This document shows positions 1-12,371 of a DNA stretch of 64,000 nt, in pieces; position 1 is the first letter of the stretch, and every line of letters begins with the position of its first letter. The stretch covers positions 1,922,001 through 1,986,000 of the forward strand of contig JAFEUB010000795.1 of assembly GCA_024529925.1 (NCBI GenBank), read 5' to 3'. The position numbers and the translations under genes were made by a program. This DNA is from Ophthalmolycus amberensis. Lineage: Eukaryota; Chordata; Actinopteri; Perciformes; Zoarcidae. The notes beneath the pieces were generated by a model, which saw nothing but the letters and a program-made list of their open reading frames with translations, did not search any database and had not been told where the DNA came from.

Positions 1-418
1 TTTCATCAGCATGTTAGCATTGTTTTTGTGAGCATGCTAGCATGATGGTGATAGCATTTAGCTCAAAGACCACTCAAGAGTGACTGATAATAATCCATGT
101 TATTATTTTTTACGAACACAAAATGTCTTTACTATTCTTATAATAAGTCATGGATATATGATGCGTAAAGGCCCGTAAAGAAAAGTGAATTAATGTAAAT
201 GAAAACAAGCAGACAGGACATTGGCAGCATGTCACAGTGAGGGTAAATAGAAACTGGAGTGAGAAGTTGGAGGGGGTTATAAAGTGTGAACAGCCTACAG
301 TCAGCAGGACATTTGGGTCAGCAGGAATCAGAGCACCGGGCATTCACTCTGTCACCACGGGAAACAGGAAGTCAAGTCTCACAGCAACCAACAAGCCCAA
401 AAGCAGAAAAGCGCATAC

Positions 419-481
419 CTTTAGCTTGGAATGAAACTCACGAGATTTCCTTCTGGCAAGAACCTGAATGTGACTAGACAC
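419..481 (-). CDS. tead1: tead1 exon 4b (canonical recognition helix, Ser102 form)
   Basis: This 63-bp exon encodes residues 90-110, VSSHIQVLARRKSREFHSK followed by LK, the canonical TEAD1 sequence (human has RD where this has RE). The acceptor follows a strong pyrimidine tract (tccctacccc-gcag, AG at 483-482). The donor is CTAAAG|gtatgc (418-417). It contains the recognition helix and the RRKS motif, reported in mammalian TEAD1 as the PKA site at Ser102 that lowers DNA binding. The exon starts and ends in phase 0. The next TEAD1 exon (the DQTAKDKA region in human) is not found in positions 1-418 and must lie off the window. Confidence 0.96.
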
Positions 482-571
482 CTGCGGGGTAGGGGAGGGG
501 AGGAAAACAAAGGAAGAGCCTGTAACCATGGCAATGAAAAGCCCCCTGCAACTGGGCAAAGCCAGACGTAC

Positions 572-634
572 CTTAATGGCAGCGTGGATTTCTCGAACTT
601 TCTTTCTTGCTAAGACCTGTATGTGACTAGACAC
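572..634 (-). CDS. tead1: tead1 alternative exon 4a (recognition helix, Val102 form)
   Basis: This 63-bp exon encodes 21 residues, VSSHIQVLARKKVREIHAA followed by IK. It aligns position for position with exon 4b, 90 bp downstream. Splice signals are good: a long pyrimidine tract then acggag|GTGTCT (AG at 636-635) and donor ATTAAG|gtacgt (571-570). Both ends are phase 0, so using either exon keeps the frame. The first ten residues are the recognition helix and match exon 4b. The second half differs: KK-VREIHAAIK instead of RK-SREFHSKLK. It resembles TEAD3 (KKVRE) more than canonical TEAD1. The PKA-target serine at human position 102 is valine here. The intact frame, constrained codons and splice sites argue against a dead copy. 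Confidence 0.85.
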
Positions 635-1339
635 CTCCGTTAAAAAAAACAGAAGAGAAAAAGTCAAATAAAAAAACAAGAAAATTCAAAAGAAGCACAA
701 AGTGGATTATACATTTCTTTGTTTAACAGACACTTGAGGGAGAAACGGTGCGTAACAGAAGCATCTCCAAACCACACATCAAGCTAACAGCCAATAAAGC
801 GTTTTGCTGTGTGTTGTCGTCACTTAAGTGAACTGATTAAGCAGGATGCAGGCCCCTTTAGCACACATTAAGACCACCCAGATGCGATCTTCTGTGTGTG
901 GAATGAGAATCGGCTGGTCTAGTATTCTTACGGGAGCTCGGCGAGGCATTTCACCGGCCAAGTTTACCCTCCGACGTTCACACAGTGCTAAATTATTTAA
1001 TATTCACACATGAAACATTCAGCAGTGCAAGTAACAGTTAGAAAGAGAAAGTGTGTTGATGACAGGTTTGAGAGGCGTCTCCTCCGACGCTATCCACGCA
1101 AATCACACCGAAAGTGAGTTTTCTAGTGAGTGAAGTGATTTAAAAAGTGCTGCCTCTGCAGGTAAATATTTACGTTATTCAAAATATAACATATTTCGTC
1201 GCTATTCAGGTTGATACATAAACTAGAGCTAAAATAAATCAACAACTATTTGAATCATTTCTCAAGCAAAAATGCGAAACACTCTGGTTCTAACTTTTCC
1301 CATGTGAGGATTTTCTGTGTTTCATATTTAATTATAAAG

Positions 1340-1740
1340 CAAGGAATCTGTATGTCCGTCTCTCTGTCCATCTGTCCGTCTCTCTGTCCGACTGCGTGGT
1401 CTTTGCATATCTCGAGAATCGCTCATCTGATCTACTTCACAGGTGTATTGCTGCAGCACCCGAGGGAGTGCTTTGTTGAATATGGTGCAATTTGGACACT
1501 TGACACGCTCAATGTGAATCAACTTAATAAACAAGCGAACAGCGCTCTGCGGAGCTGCAGGGGCGGAGCTTCGGGGCTCTGCAGTCGAGCACGGCATCCA
1601 ACGCTACATGGATGCTGGATAACGTTGTGACCTGACTTCACTTCCCTGGAGTCAACGAGCACGAGCGGACAGCCTGCACAGGAACAGTGCAACTCTGCCA
1701 TTTCAACTCAAATTGTTGGCCTTCTCTATGTTATTTTGGG
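1340..1740 (+). repeat. Interspersed fish repeat beginning with a TCTGTCCG-rich head
   Basis: It begins with a TCTGTCCGTCTCTC-rich stretch, then 'ATCTCGAGAATCGCTCATC', 'GGTGCAATTTGGACA', 'AACAAGCGAACAGCGCTCTG' and 'GGGCGGAGCTTCG'. I recognise this as a common teleost dispersed repeat; the class is not certain. It explains the local ORFs, which have no domain. Confidence 0.6.
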
Positions 1741-2183
1741 GTACAATCAGTTACAATAGTAACATGATTCAATATTTGTCATATAAACATAATTAACCTT
1801 TAGCTGTTTGGGGGCCTTTTAGTCTGGTGCCCCAGGCATTTGCCTACCTCGCCTAACGGTAAAGTCTATTTCACTAGTGTCTCTGATTGTGTGTGTGTGA
1901 CACAACTATATCAGGAGTTTTGCTGAGGACTCGAGAGAGTAAAGTGTTTAGGGTGAAGTTGTTTGATTGAGCGGTTCTCGAGAAAGCTGCTAGCAGCAAC
2001 AACAAGGGCCAAGAATTCAGCCCGCTCTGAACAGGCATGTTTTGAATGGGCACTGCACTAGTTATTATAAATGTAACATCTTGGGCCCAGGGAAAATATA
2101 CTGGTTATCTTTCACTATTTTCTGGCATTTCATTGATAAAACAATGAAGAAAATAATCAGCTGATTATCTGATAATGAAGATC

Positions 2184-2522
2184 AGGGCTAACAATTTTTT
2201 TCCATATTTGATTAAACTAACGATTATGTTTTCAAGTAGTTTTTAGGGCTTGAAAATGACAGAAAATACCAGAAAAGTGTTTCCTAAATCACAAGTGGAC
2301 ATATTCACATAGCTTGTTTTGTCCAACCTCCAGTCCAACATCCAAAGATTTTGAATTCACTGTCATAGAAGATTTTAAAAACTGTAAATGGTGAATCTTT
2401 GACAAATTTGCTTAAAAAAAGAAAGAAAAACAATTATTCGATATCAACATTTTTGCAGATACATTTTATCTCGATTGACTCGACATTTCATCTCTGCTGA
2501 AAATACTTGTTAGTTGCAGCCT
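2184..2522 (+). repeat. Diverged nonautonomous repeat ending in TTAGTTGCAGCC
   Basis: A fish repeat whose ends resemble the inverted pair GGGCTGCAACTAACGAT / ATCGTTAGTTGCAGCCC. The right end (TGTTAGTTGCAGCC) is preserved and the left end is degraded. The interior has 'TTTTGTCCAACC' and 'CACTGTCATAGAAGA'. Its layout suggests a DNA-transposon-derived (MITE-like) element. Confidence 0.6.
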
Positions 2523-2615
2523 TAAAATAAACAACACAGCAATTACACACAAATACAACATGCATTTAAACTAACAGCAGAAACAGATGCGTGTATCTTG
2601 GTGTAGATGTGAACA

Positions 2616-2768
<153 letters not shown>

Positions 2769-3682
2769 AACAGTCACAGAGAGAGAAACCACACAGCCTT
2801 TCTGCTCCAGACTGATCAATTCACACGCAGTGATTGAATGTCACTGCAGACACTGGCTGGTTTATCATTGCCATTCAAGTCAGTGGTCATACAGGGGATT
2901 TCCTGTTTAGAGGGAAGATCAGTCAACGGGTTTCATACTGTTACTGAAGCACCATCACAGCTGCTCATTATCAGCTAATGTGAATACACGAATCAATTGT
3001 GCACTTTGATTTATTTTAGTACTGTTGTTCCTTTGAGAAATACATATATGGGAAAGATAAAAAAAGGCAGTGAATTCTATATCATTTCCATGATATATTA
3101 CAGCACAGACTATGAATTCATCGCAGCTTGATTCAGAAATCTGAGCAGAACGCTGTGGTGAGAGTTGTGAGCCTGCAATGCACCCAGTGTGTTGCAGAGA
3201 CAGGATGCACTCTCAGCGAATGCTCTCTTTGATCAGAGATTGTACCAATCTATTAAGGCTTCCACCTTCCTATTAATACAGGCTTCTCCTCCGACCAAGT
3301 GCACGGCCTCCATGACTTAGTCATGAAGCAGAATACTTGCACTGTGGCTCTCTTTTAACGCTCTTATGTTTATGGTTCAAAGCTGCTATACTGTCGGAAA
3401 TGAAAGGCTGCATTTTAAGGGGAAATTATCTTTTCGAACAACTGCTACAGTTCTTACACAGTATGTGTACTAATAAGTGACAATTTTAGAAAATGTCATA
3501 ATCTAGGGGCATCTGTTCATGCAACACAGCAGTGACGGGGGACTTGTCAGCCTCAGAAAGTCTCCTCGAGAGCAAAGCATTGTGTTATTCTCTGTCTGGA
3601 AACAAAGGCAACAGTCTGCCGGCATTCATATTGACAGCCCTCTGACACTCATGCAAGAGAGACGTCTCTTGTCTTGTCTTAC

Positions 3683-3747
3683 CTGCTTCCGAGTCCTCGT
3701 CTTCCCGGTCCGAAGCTTGATGTATCTGGCTATCAGCTCATTTCGAC
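3683..3747 (-). CDS. tead1: tead1 exon 3 (TEA domain, residues 68-89)
   Basis: This 65-bp exon has its acceptor at 3749-3748 (ctctacacgcag|GTCGAAATG) and its donor at 3682-3681 (AAGCAG|gtaagaca). It completes Gly68 and encodes RNELIARYIKLRTGKTRTRK plus Q89, the middle of the TEA DNA-binding domain including helix 2 and the basic loop before the recognition helix. The sequence is invariant across vertebrate TEADs, so the exon alone would not tell paralogs apart. It ends in phase 0, which fits either of the two downstream 63-bp exons. It is separated from the first coding exon by about 17 kb of intron. Confidence 0.96.
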
Positions 3748-5106
3748 CTGCGTGTAGAGAAAAATGAGAAATGTCTACATCAAATAACATGAAACATTTA
3801 GAGATAGATTAAATGTTGAATATCAAGTGAGGAGGGGAAATATTTCAGCAACAAAGACAAAGAGAAAAAACACATCCTGGCCATGAACAGACTCATGTAG
3901 GCTGTTTACATAGACTCGTGTAGTCTGTGTGGCTCATGGTTTAGTTCTTTAACACTCAAACACTTAACACATGCAAGTTATGTGCTACAGTTAATATAAG
4001 AAACATAACATTGACATTTATTTTTTAACCAAGTGAATAAATACTTTTAAACCTAGTCTGAACATGTAAATTGTAAATAATGAATATTTAATGAGTGGCT
4101 TTAGTCACAATATGAGTAATATATTCATTCACAAAGCTACAACTTTTCTAGGAAAGAGTCAAAAAATCTAACACAAAGCTATAAAGCAAACTATAACCAT
4201 CATTTTGGGTGCATGCAAATTGTAAGGTATGTGTATCTCCAAAACAAACCAGATCCAGTTTCCCAGTAAGAACACAAAGAGCCATAAGCATGAAAAAAGA
4301 AAAGAAAGAAACTCGCAGCAGCACAGCCTTTCAAATTAATCTAATTCAGTCTCATTCTCTTCAAAGCCCGGCGCTTTGAAAGGAAACAGATCTAGCTGTT
4401 CATACTATTACAGGAAATAATGGCAACTGAATATATTGGGTTTAAAACAGTGCAGCTCTGACTAAATTATAATTAAAGCATAGCTTTGTAGAGATTTCCA
4501 ATTAACGACGGCTCCAAACATTCTTCTGCCCTTAGCTCTGCTCTAATTGCTGTAGCAATGCACATGACCCCTGCTTAGCCCTTTCATATGGTAATAACAT
4601 GCCGCCAACAAAAACTATTACACAAATTATTGGTAAGGAGGCACTCTAATTATGTGTCCAGCTGTAGCCAATCAATGCCATGGATCTGCTTTTCTGCTCT
4701 ATAAAATGCACCGAACCCCTCAATATAATGAAACATTTTTCTACATTCACATCATTATCAATTAAAGGCCTTGTTTTTTTTTCATGACACAATGGGACCA
4801 CGACGTACCGCACATGTGCTAATAAGCCGTGTCTTAGGTAATCAGAAGAAAAGGCATTTTCAATGAATGGCAGCACATCACACATCCCAGAGTGTGACAA
4901 GATCGTAAGAGTACATCCCAAAGATAGAAAAGAGCAGAATATAGGAGACATGTTGCATAAACAAGGTAAGACAAGCAAACACTGATAGATGCTAATATCT
5001 GCTTGTTGTTTGTATAATGGAAATATGAGGTTGAGAGTGTGAAGCATCATCTTGTGCCCGCTCTGGGTAAAGCAGCTTCAATTACAACCATATAATCCAT
5101 ATAGTA

Positions 5107-5390
5107 AAGCTGCAACTAACGATCTACTTATATTGTTTGGTCCATTAAATGTCAGCAAATATTGAAAAATGACAACTTGTCAGAGTCCACGATGACTTTA
5201 AACCTGACACTCCAAAACCCAAAGATCTTCACTTTTCTATCAGAAAACCAGAAAATATTTACATTTGAGAATACGGAACTTTGCCTTAAAAGATAACACT
5301 AGAGATTATTTGGTTGTCTTATTGTTGATTATTTGTTTGTTTTCTTTGTTATTTTTTATCTATAAATGTATCAACTAATTGTTTCAGATC
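5107..5390 (+). repeat. Second copy, left end GCTGCAACTAACGAT intact
   Basis: The left terminus is clear at 5109-5123, followed by 'TTGTTTGGTCCATTAAATGT' and 'TCAGAAAACCAGAAAATATT'. The right terminus is degraded (ATCAACTAATTGTTTCAGAT). Same family as the copy at 2184-2522. Confidence 0.65.
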
Positions 5391-8280
5391 TACATTTCCT
5401 TCATACTAACTCGTTTTAAAGGTTAAGGTTGCTTTCAAAAAGGTGCTGATTTTATTCATAGGAAAATGATTTCAGACCGATGTATTTCGTAGACTCTTGA
5501 CCAGTAAAATGCTAATCTTAGCCGTCATCTGTGAGTTTAAATACAAACACAGGGTATAAAACTGTCAACAACATGAGATCTTTGACACCTGCCGCACCTG
5601 GTGGCGTACCACACCTACAGATTTTATTGTTCTATTGAGCGGAGAGGGGGAGGGGTGGGCTTTGACATCGAGCAGCAGTTTGTAACAGGTTGACCCCGTA
5701 GCTGTTTTCACACTGAACATTTAGGCGAGGCCAGCCTGACTGAACCATGCAGCCATGTGATCTCACAGGACAAATAAATAACATCAGGGCATTTACAATG
5801 CCAGCCTGCCCGTCCACAGCACACGCAGTGTAAACTTTACCAGATGACACGGGGGGGGGGCCTGCACTATTTTCAATCATTCACACACTGTGGAAGCATA
5901 AGATGACAATACAGGCATTCATGCAAACTCCTGATTTTTAGATCAAAGCACACAAATGGCCAGCTGAAAGCTTGCTTACTGTTGAATAATTCATTCTTTT
6001 TACCAGGCTGGAAAAAAAAAAGCTCAGTGGGTCCTGGCTGGCCTGCATTTCTTTTTTCTTGCCTGCCTTTGCGCTGCAAAACAACAATTGCCGAAGAAAT
6101 CGTGTCCACATTGACAACTGAAAATGCTTTATATACACAACTCTGCTTTTTCCACCTGACATAAGGTGTCAAATTTTCCCACAAATGAATGAAGAAATTG
6201 TCCCCCACAAATAATACAGGGCAGTTTTTCTCTAAGGCACATGAAACGTTAATATGCTGATTTTATCAAACTGTTTTCAGGAATGAAAACCTGATCAGGA
6301 ACAAAATTAACAAAATTGGTGTAAAGTTATACGATGCAAAGACAAATCAGATTCAAAAGTTTTCATATGTTGATTCCATGTGCAATGAGTTCACATGCAT
6401 TAAGGAAAGTTTGAGCACTTGTCATTTTATCAAATCCACTGACGGTGAAGATTCTGCAGCACCAGTAACACGTAGCTGTGAACAGCTCTTCATGAAAATG
6501 CTGTTGATAAGTGTTACCAACACTGCAGACATTTGAAATGCATTCAACATCTTACAGTATGTTTGGTGGCTGTTTCACAGCAGACGATTTCAGTGTCAAC
6601 TAATCAGTATCATTTACCCATTAGTGTAGCATTGTACACTAGTGGGATATAAAAAGTAATTTTCTGCAACGTTGTATTGTACGATGTGGCAGATCGGATC
6701 TCAGCCGCATATGTGTTCACACTTGACACGTAAATGTGACCTGGCTGATCAGACCGTGATCGTATGTATTTGGTCAGCGCAACGCCTGTAAAACGTTGGA
6801 TAAACACATTCAATTTCTGATAAATTCTTAGTTATTTTTGCAGCTTATCATTCTTCGCTGCAGTATAAGTTGTTTTATTGAAGAAAAGCCACCATCAAAC
6901 AGTGATAAACACATTTTCCTATAAATTATTCACACTTTATACACACTTTATACAAATACAACGTTTGTTGTATTTGTATTTAAAGGCTTTTATTTTGAAG
7001 CAGCAAAATCAGGAAATGTTGGGTTTTCATGAGCAGTAACTTAACACGAGACGGTGGGTCTCAGCTGTGCTACAGTCCCGGTTTTCTTTGCTGTCGCTGG
7101 GGAGATACTGACTCAAGTAGCTGGATTGGGTAACGGGGACAAGAGGCCGACCTGGTATCGGATACCATTATGTTGATAAATAACAATTCAGTACATTCAT
7201 ATCTATGTATTTATTTCATATTTTATTTTACAGATGTGTAATGCAGCCTGCGGAGGCTTCTGCTGTGTCCTTTCGGCCCGAGCCCCGTTCTCAAGTTGTA
7301 GACATCTTCAAACAGGGCAGTGCTGGTCTAAACTTTGAAGAGTTATCTTATGGTCAGTCCTGTCTATTTGCCCTGATGGCTTTTTCTTGCATTAGTTTGG
7401 CCTGCAGAGGGCTGGGAAAACTAACTCTTTATGGGGTGTTCCTGTCACTCAGCAGGAAAGGGATTCAATATTTATAGTGTGACCCCTGAGCAAATGTGTG
7501 CTGCTAAGCAGCTGGAGGAACCCTCCACTTGGCCAGCCTGGACTCTCCTCTGAATCTCAATAACTCTGGAGGATCTGCGACGTATGAAAGGCACTCCAGC
7601 AACAGCCCCACAAAGAGACGGTGGCTCAACCTTCTCTAGACCGACCCCAAGTAGCTGATTCCTCATTCAGCCAGAAATCCAATTTGGCATCCTTCCTCCA
7701 TGGAACCTGGGACAGGCTCCCTCTGTTGTGAATAACAATGGAGTGTATTGTCACAGCCAACCTCAGAGATACCACACCAGGAATAACTTCCTATACTCTC
7801 CCTGAAGACCTCCAGTCTCTAAATCAACTCTTTATAAACTTAACTCTACAACCACAACAACACATGTCGCAAGGAGTTTTCTGCTATTCTGCATCCCAGT
7901 CACATCTCATCCATTTAACTATATCTAAACATCTATTTGCAGTAGTCTCGCAAGTTGATCACAATGAAAGAAGTATCTGACCTCTCTCTATCTGATATTA
8001 ACTGGGTTGCTATGTAAGCCAATAAATAGGTTGCCTCATATGACCAATATTTACCATTTGTAAATTAACATCATTTCATACACACTTCATCCAATTCAGA
8101 CCGTCTTTCTACAATCTTGCTGCTTGTTGTGTCAGTTCTCATTGACAATTAGGGGCCAGTCAAATAACCTGGCAAAATGCCGGCAGTGGTACCATGTTTG
8201 GTTCTTGACTTCTTTCCTTCTTCACTGATAACTCCAGACGGAAAAAGAGTGCCATCATCTACTCCCCTGATAAAGATTCA

Positions 8281-8370
8281 AGACACTTCAATTCAATTCA
8301 ATTTATTTTGTATTCCCCAAAATCACAAATCACAAATTTGCCTCAGAGGGCTTTTTTGGGACCTTATTGT
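8281..8370 (+). repeat. Fish interspersed repeat, ATTCAATTCAATTTATTT type
   Basis: 'ATTCAATTCAATTTATTTTG' followed by 'AATCACAAATCACAAATTTG' and 'CCTCAGAGGGCTTT' is the 5' part of a very common teleost dispersed repeat. It is truncated here. Confidence 0.65.
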
Positions 8371-9867
8371 CATTGAAACCATACAACGAAAAAATGCAGC
8401 ATGGTAACTTCCAGTGACCAGCAGCAAGAGAACAAGATCAAACAAAGACAATGAGATGAAAACAAGCAGGATAAAACACCTAATTGAAGATAATAAATAC
8501 TAAAAAGCTATTGCACAGAGACTTAGATGAATACTTAAGTGCTGGGGTACATTATTATTATTATTACATTATTCGCACATCTGTGCGCTTGAGCGCTATG
8601 TGTGAACTGTTCAAAAACAGCGGCTCGCCGGTGCATCGCAGACTCTTTCCTGATATCTAACATGCTAAATGTCTGGGTCGGTCAGCGAGTCTGTCAGGGA
8701 CACACAGCCAATGGGAGCGCACGGGTTAAGGGGGAAACCTGACGGAGGGTCTCACCCTGCTGTTAGCATACCTGTGTGTGTGTTGCAATTGCAATCGTTG
8801 TTGATGCACATTGGGTGTTGGATGTTTCCATGCATAAACATCACATATAGCACAGTGACTGATCTACGTAGGGTAACTAGTGAAGACATGTGGAAACACG
8901 CTATCATGTGAACATGTGAGCCGACGACAACAACATCAACAAGCATGACTACGCTACGCCGCTGTCACTTCTTGTATTAGCTCTTGTAGTGCGTGACCCC
9001 TTGACGCTGGTCAGTCATGTGGTGTGAAAACCACGACTCCCGATTACAAGACTGCACATAGTGTAGCGTGAACAGTACAGAGATCTGGCGACTTTGAATA
9101 TCGTGTAGTGTGAACTTGGCTTTAGCAGCCGATGGCTGGGCTGGGGAGTGGGTCATTGTATTTTTGCAGGCTACAGCTGATTAAAGGCTACAGCTCTGGG
9201 GAAAAAGCTGTCCTTCAATCTGTTGTGATTCAGTGTAGGTATTTGTAAAATGCATTTATGCCCTCAAAGTCTGGAACAACAACGGTATGTTCAAGCTTTA
9301 GTCATTTGTAAAAGCTATTTGAGCCAGCACAGGGCCTTCTTGTTACATTATATAATTATCTCCCTGCGTCATCCTGTGGATATGACGACCCTCGCAGTTT
9401 GACAGAAATGTACAAGAGAATGAGATTTTTCCGATAATAGAAAACTGAGAGTCACGCCATTTACTCTAAACACAACATACTTCGGGGTTACATTGCATTC
9501 AGGTTTATTGAGGCTTCTCCCAGTGAATAAACTCGTGTATACTGACATCCCCACTATAAATTACAACCTGGATGAAGCCTTTGCTCTTCAGTTCTGAGGA
9601 AACTGAAACCAAAAATGTGACCTTTACTGTTGGCAGTGAGGTCCTACATAAACACACAACTTTCTGCCAGATTATTAAAAAGTTTTAGTTTCACATTTTT
9701 CACATTGTTTTTGTCTGATGTCACGTGTTTCTATCACGGTAAGGGTCTTCTTCAATTTAACTTTGGTCATTAATATTTGATGTTATGGAGACGTTCTTCA
9801 GGGGATTTAACACATGTTGTAAAAATACACCACCAGACAATAAAACATACTAATACAAAGCATTAGG

Positions 9868-10150
9868 GTTCCAACAACTGTTATCGTCATATTTCCGGGA
9901 TTACTCTGATAATAACTGTCTTTCATATACTAACAGAAAATTGTGAAAAATTAGATATAGCCTATTTGAACATCTTGTTATATTTGACCAACAGCGAAGC
10001 GATGTTCAGTATATACAACAAAGAAAATAGACGAATTATTTACAGCTTGATCCAGTGAATGCTTGTGCAAATTACTAAAATGATTATCAAAATAGTTGCA
10101 GTCAATTCATTTTCTGTCAATTGACTGATGAATTAATCATTTCAGTTCAG
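9868..10150 (+). repeat. Degraded copy of the GCTGCAACTAACGAT family
   Basis: It starts with 'GGTTCCAACAACTGTTATCG' and ends with 'TTATCAAAATAGTTGCAGTC' and 'TGATGAATTAATCATTTCAG'. Strongly diverged and without coding capacity. Confidence 0.45.
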
Positions 10151-10984
10151 GCTATTTGCTGTATAAAAAAAACTTTGCATCACGTTGAAAGGTTTTGCGA
10201 TTCATATTCTTGTAATTTATTTTGAGTGACAAACAATTCTGAAATGTCTCTTGGCCTTTGAACATCTTAAATTTGCTGAAATTAATGATAAAGACGATGA
10301 AGTTCATCTTACAGCCATCAGATACAGAATAAACTAAAATGAATCCACCTTTTTATCTGCATTAAAACAGGTTTTACAAAATCAATACAGAATAAAATAA
10401 AAATGAATCAACAGGCAAATCCATACCACAGATGAATATCACATGGCTTGTGTCATGTCTAAATTAGTGCAGCAGCATTGAATGAAACACAAAGGCATGT
10501 CATTGAATTCACTAGCAAAGCCTTTATGCACCTGTGCAACATAAACCCCGGGGCTAATTTAAGTAATGCCATATTAAACAATTTAACTGGCTTGGTTTCG
10601 TCCTTTGAGCGGCAAGAACAATACTTTACTGCTCTGCTACAGATTCTTTTTTCTTTTCTTCGTTTTAAAAGCATCCATTTCCTGTAACAGCACTTCTTTC
10701 TAATGCAGGCACAACCACAGTCACATCTGGCCCAGCACTCTGCCATGAGACGGCGCTGGGCCTGGCCGAGAATCAGTCGGCAGATTGCCTACATGTGTGT
10801 GGCTTCCACCGCTCGGCTGTCTCTCTCTCGCTGCCTCACAGAACAGAGTACACATGACGCTGCCCGGACTGTAAAGGCAGAGCTATCATTAACCCGGCGT
10901 GAAAGTCTTCATTTTCTAATTGAAACTAGCTACAATACAGTTGATGACATCAACTTGGGCCTTAGTGATTACAGACATTTTTTT

Positions 10985-11331
10985 TAGACGAAGCGATTAA
11001 TCAAAGTAAATGATTGGAATTATGAAAAGAATCATTAGTTGCAGCCCTGTCCTACTATACGTCACTATATCCTTAACAATACTCATTTCTAATGTGAGCA
11101 ACAAATATCCAACATACTGCTGAAACCATCAGATTAATCAGAAAAAGACTAATGGAAAAATTCCAAATATTTTCTGGTTCAAGCCTGTCAAACATGAGCT
11201 TTTGTAGACATATTCACTTTCATATCATCAAGACAGAGCTTGAGCTCTATTTTTCACAATTATTCATCAACTAAAAATCAGTACATCAAATAAATTATCA
11301 ACAAACGAATCAATAGTTAGTTGCAGCCCTA
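10985..11331 (+). repeat. Two right-end fragments of the same repeat family
   Basis: The first fragment ends in 'AATCATTAGTTGCAGCCC' (to 11048). The second (11125-11331) carries 'GTAGACATATTCACTTTCAT' and ends 'AATAGTTAGTTGCAGCCC'. Both are in the same orientation. Confidence 0.6.
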
Positions 11332-11493
11332 TCAAATCATTTCAAACAGTTCGTAAAAACCGGCAAGATACTTTGTTCATTTTTAATAAACATTCGATTT
11401 AGTCTGTTGGTACTAACCTTTCTACTTAGTTTCTTCCTCTTTAAAGTTATGTAGACCAAAGCTCAGTATGTGTTTGTTTCTCACTCTCTCTCC

Positions 11494-11496
<3 letters not shown>

Positions 11497-11539
<43 letters not shown>

Positions 11540-11543
11540 GTGT
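11497..11543 (+). repeat. (TG)n microsatellite
   Basis: A TG run with one CG interruption. Confidence 0.95.
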
Positions 11544-12321
11544 TTCCGTGTGTGTGGTGGGCTAACACAATGGCCCCAGCTTCCCTGTCATCCGTGATAG
11601 ATGACTCAAGGGTCTCTAGCAGACATTAGCATCACAATAGACTAAAACCAACAATATGAAGGCATACTCCCAGATTTTGGGAATAGCAGGCAGGGGCAGG
11701 AAGCCTTTTACTGGCAATATCAATGAGAAACCACTGCTTGCCAAGCAGAGGAGAACATGTGGCTTGAAAGAAAATTGACGATGCCCTTTTTTTGGAGGGA
11801 AAACTCTATGCTATCAGTTAAGCATCACGATGAGAGGCCCGGATGAGAGGCCAAAGGCTAGGCTGGCAACTAGGTTCCTGTGTGAGCAATAATTTCACAG
11901 GAATGAATCATGCACAACTGTTGTGGTAAGAACACAACATGTCAGTTATGTAAGCCTAAACAGTTACAGCTAAAAGCTCTGCAGCTGGCCAGAGCCTGCA
12001 GGTGTTTCCTAAAATATGAGTGTTTTTCAAGTATTTTCTCTCCGTTTGGTAATGCAGGTCAGAGCGACCGGGCACTCGGGCCTCTTTAGCGGTGAACTCT
12101 CTTGTGGAAGTCAGAGGATAATGTCGACTGATCATATCATCTGACTCCAGTCTACCAGCTGCTTGTTACGGGAGCTTTAACTTCTCGTATTGTTGAACCC
12201 TCGCACAGGATGAGTGGGTCCATAAGAAAGACTTCAAGGCCAGCCGTTGCATGCGTGACGCTACGATGATCACAAACACTAAGCCTATTCTCTGAGACAC
12301 ATTAGAAATCCCGCTTCCTTC

Positions 12322-12323
<2 letters not shown>

Positions 12324-12370
<47 letters not shown>
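12324..12370 (+). repeat. (CA)n microsatellite
   Basis: A pure CA/AC run. Confidence 0.97.
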
Positions 12371-12371
<1 letters not shown>

